Source: Tabrizicola sp. (GTDB lineage: Bacteria > Pseudomonadota > Alphaproteobacteria > Rhodobacterales > Rhodobacteraceae). Taken from it: a DNA stretch of 64,000 bases. Both the position numbers and the translations under genes were made by a program. Positions 43,102-51,084 of this stretch are shown here, in pieces; positions within the stretch are counted from its first letter, which is position 1; every line of letters begins with the position of its first letter. Under the pieces are notes generated by a model. That model had not been told where the DNA came from and searched no databases. It was given only the letters and a program-made list of their open reading frames with translations. The DNA lies in assembly GCF_030694085.1 (NCBI RefSeq), contig NZ_JAUXZE010000093.1, positions 186,001 through 250,000 of the forward strand, in the 5' to 3' direction.

Positions 43102-44352
43102 ATGCGCCTTTTCGGAAAAACCCTGACTGCAACCGCCGCGCTGGTGATGTCCACCTCGCTTGCGATGGCCGAGGATGTTGAGGTCCTGCACTGGTGGACC
43201 TCGGGCGGCGAGGCGGCCGCGCTGAACGTGCTGAAGGACGACCTTGGCACCAAGTCGATCGGCTGGGTCGACATGCCCGTCGCCGGGGGCGGCGGCGAGG
43301 CGGCGATGACTGCGCTGCGTGCCCGCGTCACGGCCGGCGACCCGCCGACCGCAGTGCAGATGCTGGGCTTCGACATCCTGGACTGGGCTGGCGAGGGTGC
43401 GCTGGGCGATCTGACCGAAGTTGCCACCGCCGAAGGCTGGGATGCCGTGGTTCCGGCAGCGCTGCAGGGCTTCTCGAAGTCCGACGGCAAGTGGATCGCG
43501 GCGCCGGTCAACGTCCACTCGACCAACTGGGTCTGGATCAACAAGGCAGCGCTTGATGCGACCGGCCTTGGCGAGCCTGCGACCTGGGAAGACCTGGTCG
43601 CGGTCCTCGACAAGATGAAGGAAGCCGGGATCACGCCGCTGGGCCACGGCGGCCAGGCCTGGCAGGACGCGACCGTATTCGACGGAATCGTGCTGGGCAT
43701 GGGCACCGACTTCTACAAGGCGGCCTTCATCGACCTTGACCCGGCGGCGCTGGGCGGTGAGCAGATGGCGGAAGCCTTCAACCGCCTGATCAAGCTGAGC
43801 ACCTATGTCGACGCCAACTTCTCGGGCCGCGACTGGAACCTCGCCTCTGCCATGGTGATCAACGGCGAAGCGGGCATGCAGATGATGGGCGACTGGGCCA
43901 AGGGCGAGTTCCTGAAGGCCGGCAAGGTCCCCGGCACCGACTTCGTCTGCATCCGCTTCCCCGGCACGCAAGGGGCGGTGACCTTCAATTCCGACCAGTT
44001 CGCGATGTTCAACGTGGGGTCGGATGCCGCCAAGGATGCCCAGGCTGCGATGGCGTCCGCGATCATGGATCCGGCCTTCCAGTCGGCGTTCAACGTGGTC
44101 AAAGGGTCCGTCCCGGCGCGGACCGACGTGTCAAACGACGCTTTCGATGACTGCGGCAAGAAGGGCATGGCCGACCTGGCCGAGGCAAACAGCTCGGGCA
44201 CACTTTTCGGCTCGATGGCACATGGCCACGCGGCCCCGGCCTCGGTGAAGAACGCGACCTATGACGTGATCACCGCGGCTTTCAACGGCGAGTATGCCGA
44301 CGGGGCCGCTGCCGCTGCCGCGCTGGCCGAAGCCGTCGCCGCCGCGCAGTAA
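43102..44352 (+). CDS. Sugar ABC transporter substrate-binding protein 1
   Basis: A 416-residue periplasmic binding protein of the extracellular solute-binding family 1, closest in pattern to glucose/mannose-type receptors. Signal peptide 1-23 (cleavage after AMA), then EDVEVLHWWTSGGEAAAL, the aromatic-rich NVHSTNWVWINK and GDWAKGEF. Start at 43102 is supported by GGGAGG at 43089-43094. It follows the aldehyde dehydrogenase after 40 bases and precedes the permease genes; hairpins after its stop may stabilise its mRNA. Confidence 0.92.
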   Translation: MRLFGKTLTATAALVMSTSLAMAEDVEVLHWWTSGGEAAALNVLKDDLGTKSIGWVDMPVAGGGGEAAMTALRARVTAGDPPTAVQMLGFDILDWAGEGALGDLTEVATAEGWDAVVPAALQGFSKSDGKWIAAPVNVHSTNWVWINKAALDATGLGEPATWEDLVAVLDKMKEAGITPLGHGGQAWQDATVFDGIVLGMGTDFYKAAFIDLDPAALGGEQMAEAFNRLIKLSTYVDANFSGRDWNLASAMVINGEAGMQMMGDWAKGEFLKAGKVPGTDFVCIRFPGTQGAVTFNSDQFAMFNVGSDAAKDAQAAMASAIMDPAFQSAFNVVKGSVPARTDVSNDAFDDCGKKGMADLAEANSSGTLFGSMAHGHAAPASVKNATYDVITAAFNGEYADGAAAAAALAEAVAAAQ

Positions 44353-44359
44353 GCCTTTG

Positions 44360-44388
44360 GCGGGGGGCGGCACCGCGCTGCCCCCCGC
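44360..44388. terminator. Hairpin after binding-protein gene 1 (attenuator or mRNA stabiliser)
   Basis: GCGGGGGGC (44360-44368) pairs with GCCCCCCGC (44380-44388). No T-run follows, so partial termination or 3'-end protection of the binding-protein message is more likely than full termination. Confidence 0.6.
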
Positions 44389-44391
44389 ACC

Positions 44392-44438
44392 AAATTCCTT
44401 AAGCAAGGAATTTGTCAAAATCCTTGCCCAAGGATTTT
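44392..44438. repeat. Paired small palindromes, copy 2
   Basis: AAATTCCTT/AAGGAATTT (44392-44413) and AAAATCCTTG/CAAGGATTTT (44417-44438) separated by GTC. It is the best-formed pair in the window and shares the spacer and second arm with the copy at 8744-8792. Confidence 0.75.
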
Positions 44439-44467
44439 GGCCACCAGAACAAAAGGGGAGGGACAAG

Positions 44468-45361
44468 ATGGCCAGCACCGAGGCCGATTTCCGCACAACG
44501 CTACAGAACTGGCTGCCGAAGCTGGTGCTTGCGCCCTCGTTCGCGGTGACCCTGCTTTTCGTCTACGGCTTCATCCTTTTCACCGTGGTCCTGTCCTTCA
44601 CCGGGTCCAAGATGCTGCCCCGCTATGACTGGGTGGGGTTCGAGAACTACCAGAAGCTGTTCGCGCTGCCCGCCTGGACCACCGCGATCACCAACATCGC
44701 CATCTTCGCCACGCTTTACATCGTCATCTGCACCGTGATCGGCCTGATGCTGGCGATCTTTCTGGACCAGAAGATCCGGGGCGAGGGCGTGCTGCGACCG
44801 ATCTACCTTTACCCGATGGCTCTCAGCTTCATCGTCACCGGCACGGCCTGGAAATGGTTTCTCGACCCCGGCATCGGGCTGCAACGGATCATGCAGGGGT
44901 GGGGCTGGGAAAGCTTCACCTTCACCTGGATCAAGGACAGCCAGATGGCGCTTTACACCATCGTCATCGCGGCCGTCTGGCAGACCAGTGGCTTCGTGAT
45001 GGCGATGTTCCTGGCCGGCCTGCGCGGCATCGACAACGAGATCCTGAAAGCCGCCCAGATCGACGGCGCGTCGAACTGGCAGCTTTACCGGCGGATCGTC
45101 ATTCCGCTCTTGCGCCCGGCCTTCCTGTCCGCCTTCGTGATCCTGTCGCACCTCGCGATCAAGTCCTACGACCTGGTCATCGCGCTGACGGGCGGCGGGC
45201 CGGGACGGGCGACCGAGATGCCCGCGACCTTCATGTATTCCTACACCTTCACCCGCAACCAGATGGGCATCGGCGCCTCCTCCGCCGTGATCATGCTCAT
45301 GACCATCGCCGCGATCATGGTCCCCTACCTTTACGCCGAGCTGAAGGAGAAGAAGGCATGA
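44468..45361 (+). CDS. Sugar ABC transporter permease 1 (MalF type)
   Basis: A 297-residue inner-membrane permease with six predicted helices. The EAA loop that docks to the ATPase is EILKAAQIDGASNWQLYRRIVIP. Start at 44468 is supported by GGGGAGGG upstream. The stop overlaps the next permease start (ATGA). Confidence 0.93.
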   Translation: MASTEADFRTTLQNWLPKLVLAPSFAVTLLFVYGFILFTVVLSFTGSKMLPRYDWVGFENYQKLFALPAWTTAITNIAIFATLYIVICTVIGLMLAIFLDQKIRGEGVLRPIYLYPMALSFIVTGTAWKWFLDPGIGLQRIMQGWGWESFTFTWIKDSQMALYTIVIAAVWQTSGFVMAMFLAGLRGIDNEILKAAQIDGASNWQLYRRIVIPLLRPAFLSAFVILSHLAIKSYDLVIALTGGGPGRATEMPATFMYSYTFTRNQMGIGASSAVIMLMTIAAIMVPYLYAELKEKKA

Positions 45362-46236
45362 GCGTCGCCACGCAAGACACCGCCGTCTCCACCGGCCGCG
45401 CGACGCGGGCGCTGATCTACCTCACGCTCCTCCTCTTTGCGCTGTTCTACCTGCTGCCGCTTTACGTGATGGGGGTGAATTCCCTGAAACCCCTGGCCGA
45501 GATCACTGGCGGCAACATGATGGCGCTGCCGTCCGAGTGGACGCTGGACCCCTGGCGGTCCGCCTGGTCCACCGCCCAGATCGGGGTCGAACCGACGGGC
45601 CTAAAGCCCTATTTCCTCAACTCGATCCTCATGGTCGTGCCAGCCGTTGCGATCAGCACCATCGTCGGTGCGCTGAACGGCTATGTGCTGACCAAATGGC
45701 GCTTCCGGGGCGATACCTGGGTCTTCGGGCTGATGCTGTTCTCCTGCTTCATCCCGTTCCAGATCGTCCTGATCCCGATGGCCGTGGTCCTGGGCAAGCT
45801 TGGCCTCGCAGGCACCGTCCCCGGACTGATCCTTGTCCACGTCGTCTACGGGATCGGCTTCACCACGCTTTACTTCCGCAACTACTACGCGTCGTTCCCT
45901 ACCGAGCTTGTCCGCGCCGCGATGATCGACGGGGCAGGGTTCTTCCGCATCTTCTGGCGCATCCTGCTCCCGGTCTCCGGCCCCATCGCCGTCGTCTCGG
46001 TCATCTGGCAATTCACCAACATCTGGAACGACTTCCTTTTCGGCGTCAGCTTCGGCGGCACCAGCCAGCCGATGACAGTCGCACTCAACAACCTCGTCCA
46101 ATCCTCGACCGGCGTTAAGGAATACAACGTCCACTTCGCGGGCGCGATCCTTGCCGCCCTTCCCACCCTGATCGTCTACATCGTCGCAGGCCGCTACTTC
46201 GTGCGCGGGCTGATGGCGGGGTCAGTGAAGGGGTAA
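45358..46236 (+). CDS. Sugar ABC transporter permease 2 (MalG type)
   Basis: A 292-residue permease, partner of the previous one, with six membrane helices and the EAA loop ELVRAAMIDGAGFFRIFWRI. Coupled to the first permease through an ATGA overlap. A strong hairpin follows before the second binding-protein gene. Confidence 0.93.
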   Translation: MSVATQDTAVSTGRATRALIYLTLLLFALFYLLPLYVMGVNSLKPLAEITGGNMMALPSEWTLDPWRSAWSTAQIGVEPTGLKPYFLNSILMVVPAVAISTIVGALNGYVLTKWRFRGDTWVFGLMLFSCFIPFQIVLIPMAVVLGKLGLAGTVPGLILVHVVYGIGFTTLYFRNYYASFPTELVRAAMIDGAGFFRIFWRILLPVSGPIAVVSVIWQFTNIWNDFLFGVSFGGTSQPMTVALNNLVQSSTGVKEYNVHFAGAILAALPTLIVYIVAGRYFVRGLMAGSVKG

Positions 46237-46240
46237 GGCC

Positions 46241-46278
46241 GACCGTCGGGCGGCGGCAACCGCCCGACGGTCTTTGTT
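46241..46278 (+). terminator. Terminator-like hairpin inside the transport operon
   Basis: Perfect 13-base arms, 46241-46253 and 46260-46272, followed by TTTGTTC. It could end a share of transcripts between permease 2 and binding protein 2, so setting relative expression. Confidence 0.75.
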
Positions 46279-46334
46279 CAACCCAAGCCCGCTTTCACGA
46301 CCAACAAGGGCGAACACCGGAAGGATTACTGCAT

Positions 46335-47573
46335 ATGAGAGCCTTGTCCATAACTGCCCTAATCCTCGCGACCCCCGCCTGCGCCGACCCTTCGGTCGAG
46401 GTCATGCACTTCTGGACCAGCGGCGGCGAGGCCGCCGCCCTTGGGGCCGTCCGCGACAAGGTCGTAGCCGAGGGCGTCATCTGGACCGACGCGCCAGTCG
46501 CGGGCGGTGGTGGCGACCAAGCCAAGACTGCGCTTCAGGCCCGCATCGCCAGCGGCAACCCGCCCGCTGCCATGCTGATGCTGGGCCAGACGATCACCGA
46601 CTGGGCCGCCGAGGGGATGCTGGGCAACGTGGACGCTCTGGCCGAAACCCAAGGCTGGGACGCCGCCCTGCCGCAGGCGGTCAAGGACTGGACCAAGATC
46701 GACGGCCACTACGTTTCCGTGCCGACCAACGTCCACCGCACCGACATGATCTGGGCCTCCAAGGCCGCCTTCGACAAGATCGGCGCGGCCTATCCGACGA
46801 CCTGGGAAGAACTGAACGCCCTTGCGCCAAAGTTCGTGGAGGCCGGGATCATCCCGCTCGCCCACGGCGGACAGGCCTGGCAAGAGGCCTACATGTTCGA
46901 AGCCGTCGCCTCTGGCATCCTTGGCGCCGAGACCTACCGCAAGGCCCTGATCGACCTCGACGACGCCACCCTGCGCGGCCCCGAAATGGTCGCCGTCTTC
47001 GCCGAAATGGCCGAACTGCGTCGCATGGTCGACCCCAACGCCCCAGGCCGCGACTGGAACCTCGCCTCGGCGATGGTCATCAACGGCGAGGCCGCGATGC
47101 AGATCATGGGCGACTGGGCCAAGGGCGAATTCACCAACGCAGGCAAGAAGCCTGGCGACGACTACGCCTGCATCCCCGTGCCGAAAGCCAAGGGCGATGC
47201 CTTCGTCTATCTGGTAAACTCGCTCAGCCTATTTACCCAGAGCGACCCCGACCTGATCAAGGGTCAGGAAGTGCTTGCCAGCGCCATCATGGACCCCGCC
47301 GTCCAGATCGCCTTCAATCAGGCCAAGGGTGCGATCCCGGCCCGCACCGACATCGACCTTGCGGCGATGGACGCCTGTGCGCAAGCCACCTCCGTAGCCC
47401 TCAAGACCAACGACGCCGCAGGCACCGCCGTCCCTACCTTCGCGGGAACCCACGCCGCCAACGCTGCTGTCGTGGGGGCCGCAACCGACGCCATCACCGC
47501 CTTCTTCAACTCGGATCAGACCCCCGAAGAGGCCGCAACCGCCCTTGCCGACGCCATTGCGGCGGCCCGGTAA
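46335..47573 (+). CDS. Sugar ABC transporter substrate-binding protein 2
   Basis: A 412-residue paralogue of the receptor at 43102-44352, sharing WTSGGEAAALG, VAGGGGDQAKTAL, NVHRTDMIW and GRDWNLASAMVINGEA. Signal peptide about 1-17. The first-receptor aromatic NWVW region is DMIW here, so ligand preference may differ. It lies after the two permeases and before the ATPase, which is unusual; one transporter appears to use two receptors. Confidence 0.9.
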   Translation: MRALSITALILATPACADPSVEVMHFWTSGGEAAALGAVRDKVVAEGVIWTDAPVAGGGGDQAKTALQARIASGNPPAAMLMLGQTITDWAAEGMLGNVDALAETQGWDAALPQAVKDWTKIDGHYVSVPTNVHRTDMIWASKAAFDKIGAAYPTTWEELNALAPKFVEAGIIPLAHGGQAWQEAYMFEAVASGILGAETYRKALIDLDDATLRGPEMVAVFAEMAELRRMVDPNAPGRDWNLASAMVINGEAAMQIMGDWAKGEFTNAGKKPGDDYACIPVPKAKGDAFVYLVNSLSLFTQSDPDLIKGQEVLASAIMDPAVQIAFNQAKGAIPARTDIDLAAMDACAQATSVALKTNDAAGTAVPTFAGTHAANAAVVGAATDAITAFFNSDQTPEEAATALADAIAAAR

Positions 47574-47579
47574 GGCAAC

Positions 47580-47611
47580 GGCCCCATCCCTCCCTCCCGT
47601 GGGATGGGGCC
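47580..47611. terminator. Hairpin between binding protein 2 and the ATPase gene
   Basis: GGCCCCATCCC (47580-47590) pairs perfectly with GGGATGGGGCC (47601-47611). There is no T-run; it probably protects the 3' end of the receptor message and lowers ATPase expression. Confidence 0.6.
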
Positions 47612-47631
47612 ACCAAAACATGAGGACCAAA

Positions 47632-48744
47632 ATGGGCTTTCTCGACATCCGCAACGTCACCAAATCCTACGGGCCGGTCCAGGTCCTGCACCGCATCGAC
47701 ATCGCGGTCGAGGAGGGCGAGTTCCTGGTCCTCGTCGGCCCCTCGGGCTGCGGGAAATCCACGCTGCTGAACATGATCGCCGGGCTGGAAGGCATCTCGG
47801 GCGGCGAGATCGCAATCAAGGGCCGCGTGGTGAACGGGGTCCATCCGTCAAAGCGCAACATCGCGATGGTATTCCAGTCCTACGCTTTATATCCCAACAT
47901 GACCGTCGGCCAGAACATGACCTTCGGCCTTGAAATGCACGGCGTCCCGAAGCCCGAACGTGACCGCGCGCTGGCCGACGTCGCCAAACTCCTGCAGATC
48001 GAGACCCTCCTCGACCGCAAACCCGGCCAGCTCTCCGGCGGCCAACGCCAGCGCGTCGCGATGGGGCGCGCCTTGGTGCGGAACCCCGACGTCTTCCTCT
48101 TCGACGAACCGCTCTCCAACCTCGACGCCAAGCTCCGCGTCGACATGCGGACCGAGATCAAGAAGCTGCACCAGAAGCTGCGCACCACCATCGTCTACGT
48201 CACCCACGACCAGATCGAGGCGCTGACCCTGTCAACCCGCATCGCGGTGATGAACAAGGGCCACGTCCAGCAGCTTGGCACCCCGAAGGAAATTTACGAC
48301 ACACCGTCGAACCTGTTCGTCGCCACCTTCATGGGCTCGCCTGCCATGAACATCGTCCCCGCCACCGTCGTCATGGAAAACGGCCACCCCCACGCCGCGA
48401 TCACCGACGCCGACGGCACCCCGCGCAACCTCCGTTTCTCCCAACCCAACCTCGCCCGGTGGGAGGGCAAGCCCATCCTCCTCGGCATCCGCCCCGAGGC
48501 GATCACCGACCCCGAAGGCGCTGACCGCAAGTCCGGCAACATCCAGCCCCTGACCAACCGCGTCACCGTCACCGAACCCGCAGGCTCCGACACCTTCGTC
48601 ACCATGACCCTCTCGGGCCGCGACACCATCGCCCGGATGCGCGCCGACGCCGCTGTCGCTGCCGGGCAGACATTCGAGTTCGCAGTGAACATGGAAAAGG
48701 CTGTAGCCTTCGATCCGACCACCGAGGAACGGATCACCCCCTGA
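47632..48744 (+). CDS. Sugar ABC transporter ATP-binding protein (UgpC/MalK type)
   Basis: A 370-residue ATPase that powers the importer. Walker A GPSGCGKST (about 36-44), Q-loop FQSYALYPNMTV, signature LSGGQRQRVAMGRA, Walker B VFLFDEPLSNLDAKL, and the regulatory C-terminal domain (GSPAMNIVPA, LGIRPEAI). ATG at 47632 follows TGAGGA. The next gene starts immediately after its stop. Confidence 0.94.
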   Translation: MGFLDIRNVTKSYGPVQVLHRIDIAVEEGEFLVLVGPSGCGKSTLLNMIAGLEGISGGEIAIKGRVVNGVHPSKRNIAMVFQSYALYPNMTVGQNMTFGLEMHGVPKPERDRALADVAKLLQIETLLDRKPGQLSGGQRQRVAMGRALVRNPDVFLFDEPLSNLDAKLRVDMRTEIKKLHQKLRTTIVYVTHDQIEALTLSTRIAVMNKGHVQQLGTPKEIYDTPSNLFVATFMGSPAMNIVPATVVMENGHPHAAITDADGTPRNLRFSQPNLARWEGKPILLGIRPEAITDPEGADRKSGNIQPLTNRVTVTEPAGSDTFVTMTLSGRDTIARMRADAAVAAGQTFEFAVNMEKAVAFDPTTEERITP

Positions 48745-50232
48745 ATGACCCCTGACATCATCATCATCGGCTCCGGCATGGGCGGCGCGACCCTCGCCGC
48801 CGCCCTGGCCCCCACCGGCCGCCGCATCCTGATCCTGGAACGCGGCGAGCGCCTGAAGGATAGCCCCGAGGCCCGCGACCCCGCCGCCATCTTCCAGCGC
48901 GGCCATTTCAAGCCGAACGAGACCTGGCGCGACATCTCGGGGGCGCCCCTGCACCCCGGCAACTACGCCTATGTCGGCGGCAACACCAAGTTCTACGGCG
49001 CCGTCCTTCTTCGCTACCGGGCCGAGGACTTCGCGCCCTTGCGCCACATCGAAGGCACCACCCCCGGCTGGCCGATCAGCTACGCCGATCTGGAACCCTG
49101 GTATTCCCAGGCCGAAACCCTCTACCGCGTCCGGGGCGACGTCACGAACGACCCCTCCGAGCCGCCCCATTCCGCCCCTTATCCCTTCCCTCCCGTCCCC
49201 GACGAGCCCGACATCCAACGCCTCCGTCAGGCCTTCCAGGCCCAGGGCCTCCACGTCTCCGCCCTCCCCCTGGGCGTCGACATCGACGCCTGGCTCAAAC
49301 GCGCCAAAACCGGCTGGGACGCCTTCCCTTGCACGACCGGGGCCAAATCCGACGCCGAATCCTGCGCCCTGGCTCACGCCCTCAAACACCCCAACGTCAC
49401 CCTCCAGACCTCCACGAAAGCCCTCCGCCTCCTCTCCGAAGGCCGCCGCGTCATCGGGGTCGAGGTCGACCGCCAGGGCACCCGCGAGACCCTCACCGCT
49501 CCCGTCGTTGTCCTTTCCGCAGGAGCCATCCTCTCCTCCGCCCTCCTCCTCGCCAGTGCCAACGACGACCACCCCACCGGTCTTGCGAACAAATCCGACC
49601 AGGTCGGCCGCAACTTCATGAACCACAACCTGACCGGCATGGTCGCCTACAACCCCTTCCGCCGGAACCGCACCACCTATGAGAAAACCATCCAGATCAA
49701 CGACTTCTACCTGACCGGCGGCCCCAACTGCGAGCCCCTCGGCAATATCCAGATGCTCGGCCGCATTACCGGCCCGATCCTTGCGGGCGAGGCAAACCTC
49801 CCGCTCTGGCTGTCTCACCACATCGCCGACCACTCCATCCACATCATGGCCATGTCCGAGGACCTGCCCGACCCCAACTCCCGAGTCCTTTGGCGGAATG
49901 GCGAAGTCGTCCTTGACTGGAAGAAGACCAACACGAAAGCCCACGACCTCCTCGTCCAGCGGCTCAAGCAAGCCATGCGCAAGGCAGGCTGGCCCATCAC
50001 CCTGGCCCGAGGCTTTCCCAAATCCAAACCCTCGCACCAATGCGGCACCAACCGCATGGGCGCGGACCCGCGGACCTCCGTCGTGGACCCCAACCTCAAG
50101 GCCCATGACCTTGACAACCTCTACATCGTCGATGCGTCGGTCCTGCCGACCTCCGCTGCCGTGAACCCCTCGCTCACCATCGCCGCCCTCGCCCTCCGCG
50201 CGGGCGATCACATCGCGAAAGCCCTGCCATGA
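48745..50232 (+). CDS. GMC-family FAD oxidoreductase 1
   Basis: A 495-residue flavoprotein that oxidises an alcohol or sugar hydroxyl. FAD-binding GSGMGGATLA (9-18), a second cofactor loop, and the C-terminal GMC motif HQCGTNRMGADP followed by VDASVLPTSAAVNPSLTI. It resembles glucoside/gluconate-type membrane dehydrogenases more than choline dehydrogenase. It starts at the base after the ATPase stop. Its coding strand is notably C-rich compared with genes in the first 20 kb. Confidence 0.9.
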   Translation: MTPDIIIIGSGMGGATLAAALAPTGRRILILERGERLKDSPEARDPAAIFQRGHFKPNETWRDISGAPLHPGNYAYVGGNTKFYGAVLLRYRAEDFAPLRHIEGTTPGWPISYADLEPWYSQAETLYRVRGDVTNDPSEPPHSAPYPFPPVPDEPDIQRLRQAFQAQGLHVSALPLGVDIDAWLKRAKTGWDAFPCTTGAKSDAESCALAHALKHPNVTLQTSTKALRLLSEGRRVIGVEVDRQGTRETLTAPVVVLSAGAILSSALLLASANDDHPTGLANKSDQVGRNFMNHNLTGMVAYNPFRRNRTTYEKTIQINDFYLTGGPNCEPLGNIQMLGRITGPILAGEANLPLWLSHHIADHSIHIMAMSEDLPDPNSRVLWRNGEVVLDWKKTNTKAHDLLVQRLKQAMRKAGWPITLARGFPKSKPSHQCGTNRMGADPRTSVVDPNLKAHDLDNLYIVDASVLPTSAAVNPSLTIAALALRAGDHIAKALP

Positions 50233-50987
50233 AACCCCTCGCCCTTGTCACCGGAGGCCAGCAAGGCATCGGCCTCGGCATCGCCCAGGCGCTTGCCCAA
50301 CAAGGCTTCCGCCTCGCCATCGCCTCCCGTTCCACCCCTCAGGACGCGACTGTGATAGAGGCCCTGCACACCCTTGGTCCCGAGGCCCGCTACTACCAGC
50401 ATGACCTCTCCAACGTTGCCGTCCTTCCGGCACTCCTGGACAGCATCGAAGCCACCCAAGGCTCCCTCGACGCCCTGATCCAGAACGCCGGAGTGGCCGC
50501 CAGGGTCCGGGGCGACATGCTGGACCTCACCCCCGAAAACTTCGACTGGATCATGGGCATCAACTTGCGCGGGGCCTTCTTCCTTGCCCAACAGGTCGCC
50601 AGACGGATGCTCGCCACCGCAAGCCGCCACTACCGCTCGATCACTTTCGTCACCTCCGTTTCGGCGCAGATGGCCAGCCCCGAGCGGGCCGACTACTGCA
50701 TCTCCAAGGCCGCCGCCGCGATGGCCGCCCAGACCCTCGCCCTGCGCCTCGCCCCGCACAACATCGGTGTCTTCGAGCTTCGCCCTGGCATCATCGCCAC
50801 GGGCATGACCGCAGGCGTTAAGGACAAATACGACACCCGCATCGCCGATGGCCTCGTCCCCGCAGGCCGCTGGGGCCAGCCGTCGGACATTGGTCAGGCC
50901 GTTGTCCCCATCGTCACTGGCCAGCTCGCCTTCGCCACCGGCGCCGTCATCCCCGTCGACGGCGGGCTTTCCATCGAAAGGCTTTAA
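50229..50987 (+). CDS. SDR-family oxidoreductase (3-ketoacyl-ACP reductase-like)
   Basis: A 252-residue classical SDR. Cofactor motif TGGQQGIGLG (8-17), NAGV, catalytic Ser in VTSVSAQ and the intact YCISK (Tyr and Lys). The C terminus VDGGLSIERL is typical. Start overlaps the GMC stop (ATGA). It probably interconverts a keto and a hydroxyl group of the pathway substrate. Confidence 0.9.
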   Translation: MKPLALVTGGQQGIGLGIAQALAQQGFRLAIASRSTPQDATVIEALHTLGPEARYYQHDLSNVAVLPALLDSIEATQGSLDALIQNAGVAARVRGDMLDLTPENFDWIMGINLRGAFFLAQQVARRMLATASRHYRSITFVTSVSAQMASPERADYCISKAAAAMAAQTLALRLAPHNIGVFELRPGIIATGMTAGVKDKYDTRIADGLVPAGRWGQPSDIGQAVVPIVTGQLAFATGAVIPVDGGLSIERL

Positions 50988-51012
50988 GCATGCCGTCTCC
51001 ACCCCGCGCACC

Positions 51013-51056
51013 GCAAAATTCTTCGAAGAATTTTGCCCGGAATTTTCGAAAATTCC
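51013..51056. repeat. Paired small palindromes, copy 3
   Basis: A 24-base perfect palindrome (51013-51036, centre TTCGAA) followed two bases later by GGAATTTTCGAAAATTCC (51039-51056). Same two-palindrome layout as at 8744 and 44392, although the bases differ. Located between the SDR and second GMC genes. Confidence 0.7.
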
Positions 51057-51084
51057 GATCCCCCGGCCGCACAAAGGCGCTGCA

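Noticed and set aside
40965..43706. 913-codon minus-strand frame
   Set aside because: Antisense to intact hydratase, aldehyde dehydrogenase and binding-protein genes; no motif.
46274..47623. Long plus-strand frame (449 codons) over binding protein 2
   Set aside because: It is offset from a clear solute-binding protein with signal peptide; its translation is Arg/Gly/Pro-rich without structure.
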